A stretch of DNA of 64,000 nucleotides from assembly GCF_000423365.1 (NCBI RefSeq), contig NZ_AUHV01000003.1, forward strand, positions 682,001 to 746,000, in the 5' to 3' direction. Under the pieces are notes generated by a model that saw nothing but the letters and a program-made list of their open reading frames with translations, was not told the origin of the DNA and did no database searches. Within the stretch, counting starts at the first letter, position 1; each line of letters begins with the position of its first letter. Below, piece after piece: positions 52,287-60,639 of this stretch. This DNA comes from Maritalea myrionectae DSM 19524. Lineage in GTDB: Bacteria; Pseudomonadota; Alphaproteobacteria; Rhizobiales; Devosiaceae. Position numbers and translations under genes: made by a program.

Positions 52287-53395
52287 CTTTGGAGATAAAA
52301 CAAGGAGACTTTGAAGCATTTTTCCAAGCACCATTAAATGCCTATGGCGAAAACACGCATTATGTTTCCCCACTTAAGTCAGATCTGCAGCGGTTTGTCT
52401 CACCAAAAACCAATCCTTTATTCAAAGATCACCCAAACGATATATGCATATTCACTGCCCATCAGAGTGGGAAGCCAATTGGCCGCATTACAGCTCATGT
52501 TCACCGCGCATCCAACAGAAAACACAATTTGAACCGTGCCTATTTTGGTTATTTTGATTGCGCTGACAACAAAGATGCAGCAACGGCTCTTCTCAATGCC
52601 GCTGAACTATGGGCGAAAGAACGCGGTTTTGATGAGATTATCGGCAATTTCAATCTGACCGCCATGCAGCAGATTGGTATTGTTACCGATCATTTTGACT
52701 TCGCTCCCTATACTGACCTTATTTATTCCCCGCCACACATTGCGAAGCATTTGGAAGAAAACGGCTATGTCGCCGAGTTCCCCATGACGACATTTGAGCT
52801 TGACCTTGAGAATGCGGAGGCGCCCGCAATTGGCCCCAAGCAACAAGCTGTACTCGATAATCCAGATTTTGAATTTCGCCCCATCAAAAGAAGCGAAATT
52901 GCCGATCGCATGGAAGATTCACGCAAAATACTCAACGCCTCATTTGCCCGAAACCCGATGTTTGTTCCGGTAAGCAAAGCCGAATATGATTTTCAGGCGC
53001 AAGATATGAAATGGGTAATGGATCCACGCATCTCCGCTGTTTTATATTGGAAAGGCCAACCTGCCGCGTGCATTATATGCATTCCCGACCTCAACCCATT
53101 TTTAAAAAAAATCGGTTCCAAATTCTCTCTTAACGCCATCTGGCATTTCCTTTGGCACAAATTTACGTGCAAGCGGGCAGTTCTGATTTTCTCAGGGGTC
53201 ATACCTGAATTGCAAGGCCAAGGCGTCAATCCTGTTGTGCTGCGCCAAGTCATTTTGGCGCTAAAGAAGGCTAAATACACCCACTTAGGCAACACTTGGA
53301 TTGCCGATCAAAACAAGGCGAGCCTAGCGCAGAAAAGCAAAGCACACGCGCGCCCGATGCATCGTTTGCATCTATATAAGAAGGTGCTGAATTGA
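52283..53395 (+). CDS. GNAT-superfamily N-acyltransferase (YghO-like)
   Basis: A 370-residue protein that resembles the long double-GNAT family of YghO-like N-acyltransferases. Visible conserved segments are THYVSPLKSDLQRFVSPKTN, IGRITAHVHRASNRKHN, YFGYFDCADNKDAATALL, IIGNFNLTAMQQIGIVTDHF and IPELQGQGVNPVVLRQV. The reactions of this group are mostly unknown. The gene overlaps both neighbours (ATGA at its start, TTGA at its end), so it is made in step with the E1-like and nitroreductase-like enzymes and likely acts on the same compound. Confidence 0.72.
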   Translation: MTLEIKQGDFEAFFQAPLNAYGENTHYVSPLKSDLQRFVSPKTNPLFKDHPNDICIFTAHQSGKPIGRITAHVHRASNRKHNLNRAYFGYFDCADNKDAATALLNAAELWAKERGFDEIIGNFNLTAMQQIGIVTDHFDFAPYTDLIYSPPHIAKHLEENGYVAEFPMTTFELDLENAEAPAIGPKQQAVLDNPDFEFRPIKRSEIADRMEDSRKILNASFARNPMFVPVSKAEYDFQAQDMKWVMDPRISAVLYWKGQPAACIICIPDLNPFLKKIGSKFSLNAIWHFLWHKFTCKRAVLIFSGVIPELQGQGVNPVVLRQVILALKKAKYTHLGNTWIADQNKASLAQKSKAHARPMHRLHLYKKVLN

Positions 53396-54387
53396 CAAAT
53401 CTATCTCCCGATGGCCTATCCAACATTGTTGCAAAGGCCAATCTTGCACCATCTGTTCACAACACCCAACCGACACGTTGGGAACTAAACAAAGACGGCA
53501 CACTCAGGTTATTCCTCGATCGCACCAGAGTATTGTCCATTGGCGATCCAGAACGCCGCGACGCATCCGTAAGTCTAGGCGCAGCCTTTGAGGGAACGCG
53601 TCTTGCCCTAACTACGATAGGATTGGCGATAAAAGGCTACGAAGTCTCGTTAGTAGAGGGCTCTCCCGAAATTCTTATTTCAACGGCCCCTTCAAACACG
53701 GCCGACAGTTTGGTCGACGCGATAGATCGTCGGGTTACATGGCGCGGGGGATTTATGCCTGCAACAACAAAGACATTAAAAGCAATTCAAGATATATGCG
53801 AAAAAAGCGGCGATGCGGTAGCAGTAGTTGAAGAAACAGAAATTGCTTGGCTCGCATCATTTAACGACGAAGCCAGCCTTGATTTTTTCAGAAACCCCTC
53901 ATATCGCGCCGAACTACTTGAATGGATGCGTCTCTCAAAGAAGCATGAAAACTGGAAACGTGATGGCCTGAACGCACAAGCACTCAACATGACGTTAATT
54001 GAGGCGATAGGTGCAAATATCATTTTGCGCAAACCAATATTTGAATTCTGTGACCGATTGAATGTGGCACGTTCGTTGATCTCGGAGAAAGAACTTACAC
54101 GTTCCAGCGCCGCAATTGCCTTGTTCCATAGGCCTTTTGGCGAAGACCCAGTTAAAAGCGGAGCCGCATTTTACCAATTGCTACTTAGATTTGCTTTGGT
54201 CGGCGTGATGGCGTGGCCGATGGCGGTGCTGGCCGACAGCCCTCCCCATCGTCAAGCAGTTGCGCATCGATTTAACATTAATGACAACCGCCGTGTAATA
54301 AATGCCTTCCGGCTTGGCATATTGCCGTCAACTGCTCGACCTACACGTATTCGTCTTCCCGCATCAGAGCTTTTTACAACAGCTTAA
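53392..54387 (+). CDS. Nitroreductase-superfamily protein (Acg-like)
   Basis: A 331-residue flavoprotein-like enzyme. The N-terminal motif APSVHNTQPTRWEL, the Arg-rich FLDRTRVLSIGDPERRD and SLGAAFEGTRLALTTIGLAI are typical of Acg-type nitroreductase relatives. Canonical nitroreductases use FMN and NAD(P)H; Acg itself may sequester flavin, so catalysis is not certain. The only suitable start is a TTG that overlaps the previous stop (TTGA), with AAGAAGG upstream. ThiF-nitroreductase pairings are known as fusions (MoeY-type proteins) and in azoline-forming pathways. It is the last gene of the five-gene operon and overlaps the convergent cytochrome gene by 14 nt. Confidence 0.75.
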   Translation: MTNLSPDGLSNIVAKANLAPSVHNTQPTRWELNKDGTLRLFLDRTRVLSIGDPERRDASVSLGAAFEGTRLALTTIGLAIKGYEVSLVEGSPEILISTAPSNTADSLVDAIDRRVTWRGGFMPATTKTLKAIQDICEKSGDAVAVVEETEIAWLASFNDEASLDFFRNPSYRAELLEWMRLSKKHENWKRDGLNAQALNMTLIEAIGANIILRKPIFEFCDRLNVARSLISEKELTRSSAAIALFHRPFGEDPVKSGAAFYQLLLRFALVGVMAWPMAVLADSPPHRQAVAHRFNINDNRRVINAFRLGILPSTARPTRIRLPASELFTTA

Positions 54388-56053
54388 GATACTCCAGCAA
54401 CGCCAGTTTCTGATCTTCGCTGAGGTGAACAAATTCCTGTTCATGGCCAGATTTAGAGAGGCCAAAAGCATTTGTGTCGACATCAGCTGGGATCGACCAC
54501 GGTGAGTGATCATCAGGTGGCAACCATCCTCCCTCTCCATCATCAATTCCTGCGATACCGACCAGATCGAGATCGAGCCGATGACCGCCAACTTTAAAGC
54601 GAGTTGGGCGCGATTCAGGATTCATTAAATGCCACAGCGTGGGCACACTACCATTGTGGAAATAGGGTGCGCTGGCCCATATCCCAGTCAGTGGCGGTGC
54701 TGTATAACTGGTGACAGTGCGCGCTGAGATATGTTGGCCAAACAAAGATGAATTGACTGTATCCGCGATCTCTTTTGTCAAGAGGAGCGCACGTTGCGGA
54801 TCTGTACCGACATTCCCTTCCCAATTTGGAAATGAAAGCAGTTCGGGCGCATCCAAATTGTCACTGTAAGTACCATGACACGAAGCACAATTTTGCGCAT
54901 ATACCTGTTTGCCAAGCGGCAACAATGCACGGTCAATATCACCCGGAAATGGCTGGGGTTTGTAATGCTGCATCCATCGCGTAATCCAAAGTGAAGGTTC
55001 GATAGACGTTAGCGCAACTTCCGTCTTAACCCCCATGCTCGGCACAGTGAAATAGGCAATTATACCCGCGAGATCCCGACGATGGCCCTCATCAATGTCA
55101 GCCGGCCAGATCGTTGCATTGCGATCAATATTTGGGATTGCATAGGTGCCGGTATTGAGCAGTTTGGTACGCCATAACCTACCGCCAAGGTCGGGGACTG
55201 AGTTGAATATACTCTCTGTCAAAACTGCACCTTCTGGTATTAGACCAAGCCTTCGCTTGAGGGAATCCAAACCATTCGTGGCGCCGGCCAAGCTCGTGCG
55301 GAACGGCAAGAGCCTCCCAAATTCACTATTTCGCTTGGCAATGAGTGCCTTCATTTCAGGCAAGATAAACCACCGCAATGTGAATGCTTCACTCAAACTC
55401 GTCTCCGGATAAAGCCGGTCCACCGCAGCCAACATCAACTCCGTGTTGACACCATAATCTAACATCGCTTGAAATAAGGCTTGCGTATACGCCTCCAGAT
55501 TAATCGACCCGTTCGGCATGCCGAGCCAAACGCGATCTAAGTCCGGAGAACCATCGGCAGTGTACATCACGCTACTGTGGCAGGCAGCGCAGCCAATGTT
55601 ACCTATCGTCACACCAATAGGCAGCATGTGCCCTTTTGCATAACCAACATTTTGCCCTAGTGGCCAAAGCAATTCTGGCGCAGCCAAATCTTCTGGCCAA
55701 TTGCCAATTCGCTCCGGGAAATGAAACCCGTACTGGCGAAAGATATGCGGAACTTGGTCGGTAGATATATCGTTCAATTCACCGTCGGCAGCAGCAAGCG
55801 CCAAAGCAGCAGTCGAAAGCTTCCACGGCGACGCTGAGACCCTCAAGCTATCGCTATCAAGGGCTGAGAAGTCACCAAATGCAAAATAAGCAATTCCTTT
55901 TTGATCTTCTGTCGATAATGTGTCTTCGAGTAACGCGTATTCACTAGAACGACCGCTAAATTTTGTGAGTTCCGTTCCCCAAAAATAGAAAACTGCAAAG
56001 CAGGAAAAGATAACAACCGCAACGCTAAGCAGCAGTACATGGGGATTTCTCAT
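54374..56053 (-). CDS. Membrane-anchored diheme cytochrome c (RoxA/peroxidase-like)
   Basis: A 559-residue protein with one N-terminal hydrophobic segment (VLLLSVAVVIFSCFAVFYFW) and two heme c sites, GCAACHSS and NCASCHGT. Other features are IWASAPYFHNGSVPTLWHLM and the paired LGMPNGSINLEAY segment, which recall RoxA/RoxB-type dioxygenases and bacterial diheme peroxidases. It acts outside the cytoplasm. The ATG at 56053 is preferred to a TTG at 56074. It is convergent with the nitroreductase gene, overlapping it by 14 nt. The electron partner and substrate are unknown. Confidence 0.75.
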   Translation of the reverse strand: MRNPHVLLLSVAVVIFSCFAVFYFWGTELTKFSGRSSEYALLEDTLSTEDQKGIAYFAFGDFSALDSDSLRVSASPWKLSTAALALAAADGELNDISTDQVPHIFRQYGFHFPERIGNWPEDLAAPELLWPLGQNVGYAKGHMLPIGVTIGNIGCAACHSSVMYTADGSPDLDRVWLGMPNGSINLEAYTQALFQAMLDYGVNTELMLAAVDRLYPETSLSEAFTLRWFILPEMKALIAKRNSEFGRLLPFRTSLAGATNGLDSLKRRLGLIPEGAVLTESIFNSVPDLGGRLWRTKLLNTGTYAIPNIDRNATIWPADIDEGHRRDLAGIIAYFTVPSMGVKTEVALTSIEPSLWITRWMQHYKPQPFPGDIDRALLPLGKQVYAQNCASCHGTYSDNLDAPELLSFPNWEGNVGTDPQRALLLTKEIADTVNSSLFGQHISARTVTSYTAPPLTGIWASAPYFHNGSVPTLWHLMNPESRPTRFKVGGHRLDLDLVGIAGIDDGEGGWLPPDDHSPWSIPADVDTNAFGLSKSGHEQEFVHLSEDQKLALLEYLKLL

Positions 56054-56648
56054 GGAAATGTCTTTCGTATTCAATTAAAAATCCAAAAAAATCAACTTCT
56101 GCTATACATTCAATTTAAAACAAACAACTAGTTTGAACAGCAGATGTAACTTTCAGTTTGATTATGCAGTTTGTTATTTGCAGCGCAAGCAGCCTAACGC
56201 ACATCAAATACGAAAAAACAATCCAGGTCTGTCGGCTTTGCTCAACTGTCAAAATCTAAATATGGATCAATTCCAAATTGTTCAGCATGAAATTCCAACC
56301 AAAAAGTAACTATACATTCAGAACAAGGTAACCTAGCTGAACAAATTAAGCCAATAAATCAATTGAAAATTTTGGTAGCGGGAGAGGGACTTGAACCCCC
56401 GACACGCGGATTATGATGGGGTCCAGGTTTCAATTCATACTTTCTCACACAGGCTCAAGCCAGCGCAAAACCCCTGTCACTTCAATACCATAAGTGTTTT
56501 CAACCAGTTGCAGAGCAAACCAACGCGGTTCATCCTAGCCCAATATTTTAAGCACCCATAAAGCACCCAGCCACCAACCTTGCCACCAATTCAAGCTTGC
56601 AATTTGACACTTGCATTCAATTATTCGGGCCTCTAACTTTTCAATACC
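56054..56648. other. Intergenic region containing the second tRNA fragment
   Basis: About 595 AT-rich nucleotides between the cytochrome start and the helicase start. The part up to 56365 shows no gene or RNA I recognise. The 58-bp repeat occupies 56366-56423. The part after it (56424-56648) has no good frame either and should contain the helicase promoter. Confidence 0.6.
56366..56423 (-). repeat. Direct repeat copy 2 with 3' fragment of tRNA-Met (attachment site)
   Basis: Identical over 58 bp to 47107-47164, again only the anticodon-loop-to-CCA part of a tRNA-Met read on the minus strand, with no 5' half beyond it. It marks the left end of the second unit. Because both copies lack the 5' half and the tRNA points leftward, an intact tRNA-Met is expected to the right of this window. 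Confidence 0.8.
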
Positions 56649-59585
56649 TTGCAACTCAGGCTATTTATTCATCAATTTGAAAGACACCCAATATTGAACC
56701 GCCTACAGCCAAAACCGTTGGTCGGCTTCCTTCTCAATCCATTTGGCAGGCATGCCAAATACGTTCGCTACGATGGGAATGAAATCTCCATCCAATCTCG
56801 GCACCCTGCTACTGTCACCCTGAGAGAGTTGTCGTCCGCTCCAATTGTAGAGGGGGGATTTTTGGGTGCATCACTGAAGCTCCAAATGCATGATCAACCG
56901 GTTCGCATGCTCAAAGGAGCCCGGCTCGAAGACGCCTTGAATTTTTCAAACGCAATTCGTTTGGACTGGGAAGCGACCAATCAAGCCGAATTTGAAAACA
57001 ACCGCGCAGCCATAAATGCATTGCTTGGTGAGATAACTGAGCTTTCTAACCCTGCGACTTATCCGGCGGCATGCGTTGTGTCACCAATATTGGAACGTGC
57101 ACGTTACCTTGACCAGCGCCTACTTTCAAAACTGCCGCAGGAGGCGCTTGAGGATACCCACCGAAACGACATCGAAGCAATTCAGTCGTTCGTGCTAAAC
57201 GTCAAACGCATTAGACAGCAAGCAATTACAGCGTTTGAGACGCATCAACTGGATGAGTGGTCAGACTTCTTTGATACCTTTGAAAGCAACCCACTAACGC
57301 CTGAACAGAGGAAGTCAATCGTTACAGATGAAGATGCAACACTGATCTTAGCGGGCGCTGGCTCAGGGAAGACCAGCGTCATAACGGCCAAATCAGGCTA
57401 CCTGCTGAAGTCCGGTACGCGTAAACCGGAAGAAGTGCTCCTTTTGGCATTTGCAAGAGATGCTGCCAACGAGATGAGCGAGAGGATCAAGGTAAAGTGC
57501 GGGGTGTCATTGGAGGCCCGAACTTTTCACTCATTGGCCTATGACATCATTGGAACAGTTGAAGGAAGCAAGCCAGCACTGGCCGCCCATGCCACAGATG
57601 ACAAAGCATACCTTGCCTTGATAAAAAACATTCTGAGAGCCTTGGTCAAAACGGGAACTGAAATAGCAAATTCCATTGTTGGCTGGTTTTCCCATACCCG
57701 ACTTGAAGAGAAAAGCGAGTGGGATTTCAAAAAAAAGCACAGCTACTATACCTACATCGAAAAACTCGACTTACGTACGCTTCAGGGTGAAAAAGTCAAA
57801 AGCCGTGAAGAATTAATGATTGCCAATTGGCTTTATAGGAACGGCATCGATTATGAGTATGAACCCAACTACGAACACAAAGTTTCTGGAGGTGGTTTTC
57901 GCGACTATTGTCCAGACTTTCGCCTAATAAAAAGTGGCATTTACATTGAGCACTTTGGGGTTCGACGTAAGAAATCGGCGGACGGTAACTATCTCCTAAC
58001 AACAGCGCCTTTTGTCGACCGAGAAAAATATCTCGCGGGTATGGAATGGAAACGTAGTGTCCACGCCGAACATGAAACGACCCTAATAGAGACATTCAGT
58101 TATGAGCGTGAAGACGGTCAACTGCTGGATGCGCTCGCTGATAAAATTGCCCCCTTTGAAACCAGCAATCCGAGGCCCCCGGAAACACTCTTTGACAGAG
58201 TGGTCGAGCTCAACCAAGTCGATAGTTTTGTACAGTTGCTTGGAACTTTTTTGAAGCACTACAAAGGAGGAGGATACAAGCTCAACGATTGTATCGAAAA
58301 AGGACATACCCTAGGGTTTGGTACCCGGGCCAAAGCATTTTTGTCTATCTTTGAGGAAGTTTATTCTGAATACCAAACACAACTAAACGGGCGTATCGAT
58401 TTCGAAGATATGATCCTGCGGGCAACCAAGTATGTTGAGACGAAGGAGTATCGCAGCCCTTTCAAACACATCTTGGTTGATGAGTTCCAAGACATTTCCC
58501 GCAGTCGAGGTCGTTTGGTCAAAGCATTAAAAGCACAACATAGGGATGCCCGACTATTCGCTGTTGGTGACGACTGGCAGTCGATCTATAGGTTCGCGGG
58601 GTCTGACATCAACCTTATGCGAGATTTTGGCAATGAGTTTGGAGGTGAGCTAGATGGTCAAACCGGTATCCACTGCACTGTGGATCTAGGCCGAACATTC
58701 CGCTCTATCGATCAGATTGCACATACTGCCAAGAAGTTTGTGCTTCAAAATCCGGCCCAGTTGACAAAAACAGTGATACCGGCTGGGACGTCTAGTGAGC
58801 CTGCATTAAGAGTTGTCACGACTTTCAAGAACGACCAGAAGAGAAGTTTGAAGCAGGTACTTAACTCACTGCAAGAAGACACCCGGGCAGGGAAACAAGC
58901 TTCAGTGTTGCTGCTGGGACGATATAGGCACTTCGCCCCAGATAACCTCTCTCAGCTACGTCGCGAGTTCCCTGACTTGGAGATATCGTTTCGTACAATC
59001 CATGCTTCAAAGGGACTTGAAGCGGATCATGTGGTGGTCCTGAATATGTTTCGGGGCCGTATGGGCTTTCCGTCTGAAATTGTTGACGATCCTCTTCTAA
59101 GCCTTGTCTCTCCCGAAGCTGAGCCCTTTGAAAATGCCGAGGAACGCCGCGTAATGTATGTTGCACTCACGCGTGCCCGCAAATCTGTGACCCTTATGAG
59201 TTCGGCGTCAAAGCAATCAGCTTTTGTGACTGAATTGATGGAAGACCCTGAGTACAGGATCGTTGGCGCTGGACAACAAGAAGAATTCAACCATGTGTGT
59301 GGGGAATGTGGTGGGCACCTGATCCCTATCCCAACGAAGGATGGTCGCACCTGGTTTAGATGTGAACATGTAAGCCTGTGTGGGCACTCGTTGAATGCCT
59401 GCAATGCCTGTGGAACTGACTTGCCTGTTCGTAGAGAAAACAACGGCTTGAGTAAGTGCGTTTGCGGCGCTGAATATCCTAATTGCCCGAATTGCAACGA
59501 TGGATGGTTAATCGAAAAAAAGGGTCGATATGGTCCATTTCTTGGATGTGTCAGCTACCCGCGTTGCGACGGCAAGGCAAAGTAA
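56649..59585 (+). CDS. HelD-like (helicase IV) SF1 DNA helicase with inserted nuclease-like segment and zinc ribbons
   Basis: A 978-residue SF1A helicase. Residues 1-210 correspond to the helicase IV N-terminal region; Walker A is LAGAGSGKTS (about 234-243), followed by LLLAFARDAANEM, FKHILVDEFQDIS (Walker B), FAVGDDWQSIYRFAG, FRTIHASKGLEADHVVVLN and YVALTRARKS. Between motifs, residues about 384-440 (SREELMIANWLYRNGIDYEY, YCPDFRLIKSGIYIEHFG) look like a PD-(D/E)xK-type nuclease. The C-terminus (about 880-978) carries cysteine-rich ribbons, the last of topoisomerase type (CPNCNDGWLIEKKGRYGPFL). The start is a TTG, so the exact N-terminus is uncertain. First cargo gene of the second unit. Confidence 0.85.
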   Translation: MQLRLFIHQFERHPILNRLQPKPLVGFLLNPFGRHAKYVRYDGNEISIQSRHPATVTLRELSSAPIVEGGFLGASLKLQMHDQPVRMLKGARLEDALNFSNAIRLDWEATNQAEFENNRAAINALLGEITELSNPATYPAACVVSPILERARYLDQRLLSKLPQEALEDTHRNDIEAIQSFVLNVKRIRQQAITAFETHQLDEWSDFFDTFESNPLTPEQRKSIVTDEDATLILAGAGSGKTSVITAKSGYLLKSGTRKPEEVLLLAFARDAANEMSERIKVKCGVSLEARTFHSLAYDIIGTVEGSKPALAAHATDDKAYLALIKNILRALVKTGTEIANSIVGWFSHTRLEEKSEWDFKKKHSYYTYIEKLDLRTLQGEKVKSREELMIANWLYRNGIDYEYEPNYEHKVSGGGFRDYCPDFRLIKSGIYIEHFGVRRKKSADGNYLLTTAPFVDREKYLAGMEWKRSVHAEHETTLIETFSYEREDGQLLDALADKIAPFETSNPRPPETLFDRVVELNQVDSFVQLLGTFLKHYKGGGYKLNDCIEKGHTLGFGTRAKAFLSIFEEVYSEYQTQLNGRIDFEDMILRATKYVETKEYRSPFKHILVDEFQDISRSRGRLVKALKAQHRDARLFAVGDDWQSIYRFAGSDINLMRDFGNEFGGELDGQTGIHCTVDLGRTFRSIDQIAHTAKKFVLQNPAQLTKTVIPAGTSSEPALRVVTTFKNDQKRSLKQVLNSLQEDTRAGKQASVLLLGRYRHFAPDNLSQLRREFPDLEISFRTIHASKGLEADHVVVLNMFRGRMGFPSEIVDDPLLSLVSPEAEPFENAEERRVMYVALTRARKSVTLMSSASKQSAFVTELMEDPEYRIVGAGQQEEFNHVCGECGGHLIPIPTKDGRTWFRCEHVSLCGHSLNACNACGTDLPVRRENNGLSKCVCGAEYPNCPNCNDGWLIEKKGRYGPFLGCVSYPRCDGKAK

Positions 59586-59645
59586 GCTGACTAATTCAAT
59601 AGCCCTACATGCTTGTTCTTGTTAGATTACAACGCGGAATAGGAT

Positions 59646-59667
59646 GGCGAGTGGGTTGCCCCTCGCC
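59646..59667. terminator. Weak stem-loop between convergent helicase and HNH genes
   Basis: GGCGAG (59646-59651) and CTCGCC (59662-59667) can pair around a 10-nt loop in the 214-nt gap between convergent genes. There is no clear T-run; terminator function is tentative. Confidence 0.3.
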
Positions 59668-59799
59668 TACTCAAGTAATTGTATCATCTTGTTGATCGTG
59701 TTTAAAATCACAACGCAAAATTATTTCGACTGGTTTCATAGCACCTTATTCAAGCCTACCGACATAATCGGCTCAACCCAGCGCATGCCATTCCGCTAC

Positions 59800-60633
59800 T
59801 CAGTTAAAGCCACCCTCGCAAAACCAGTCGGAGGCCACTAACGCCCGGTACATCGCCGTCTGCCAAGAATTAGGATGCGCGTCTTGATGACTTTCAAACT
59901 GAAGTTGCAGATGCTCTCTCACTTCCTTGGCTGTGCCAAGCTTTGATATGCGCTGCAACCCATATCGGATATTTACCAACTCAGCAGCGGAATGAGACGC
60001 ATACAGAGCCCCTAGTCCAAAGACAACGAAATGATGCAGCACTCGCTCCTGTTTTGTTGCCGACCACCCAGCTGGAGGCTTGACGACATATCTTAGCGCA
60101 GCAGGGCTTTCTTCCAATAACTCGGCGAAGAGCCACGCACTGTCATCAACGTTGTCAAAATATGGATGCAACGTCTGTTCGTTTTCCTGCAAGGGTTGCG
60201 CATCAAGCTTGGATTTGTTGCAATCCGCGCAAGACGGTAAAAGGTTTGCTGGCGTTATCGTAAGTGCCGGATGCAATGACTGAGCTAAGTAGTGATCTAG
60301 AGTGCCAACAGTCCTTTGGCCACACATTGGGCATATGTCATTCGCTGGCAACTTTTTGATGAGGTCATATATATGACGGGTCTTTTTGCTCCGAGCAAAG
60401 GTGCCCTTATAGACCCGCTTCATTTCCTCAGCAGTTACGCCATCTACGTCCGCTTCTTGTACGATCTGAAATAGCTTTCCAAGTTCAGCATGCTCTAAAT
60501 AGGATGCTTCAGCAAATTCGATATGATCCATGGCGGCAGTAAGGCGTTCTTTAAGACCCGCATCTCGAATGCTTTGAATGCAAAGTGCTAGAACACTGCT
60601 TGCAGCCTTATTCGGCAAGTCGAGTTTACGCAT
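59800..60633 (-). CDS. HNH endonuclease, Septu PtuB-like
   Basis: A 277-residue protein with an HNH site: zinc cysteines in CPMCG (101-104) and CADCNKSK (135-142), and the catalytic HNH segment VGTLDHYLAQSLHP with NLLPSC. The pairing with an upstream ABC/SMC-like ATPase, 6 nt away in the same operon, is that of Septu defence (PtuA ATPase plus PtuB HNH); a related pair is also found with some retrons. It would cut nucleic acid when released or triggered by the ATPase. No reverse transcriptase is seen near it. Confidence 0.75.
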   Translation of the reverse strand: MRKLDLPNKAASSVLALCIQSIRDAGLKERLTAAMDHIEFAEASYLEHAELGKLFQIVQEADVDGVTAEEMKRVYKGTFARSKKTRHIYDLIKKLPANDICPMCGQRTVGTLDHYLAQSLHPALTITPANLLPSCADCNKSKLDAQPLQENEQTLHPYFDNVDDSAWLFAELLEESPAALRYVVKPPAGWSATKQERVLHHFVVFGLGALYASHSAAELVNIRYGLQRISKLGTAKEVREHLQLQFESHQDAHPNSWQTAMYRALVASDWFCEGGFN

Positions 60634-60639
60634 CCGAAC

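Noticed and set aside
50182-54387. Azole-forming RiPP (SagB/C/D-type) cluster
   Set aside because: No YcaO protein, no precursor peptide and no zinc-type cyclodehydratase were found; only the E1-like and nitroreductase folds are shared.
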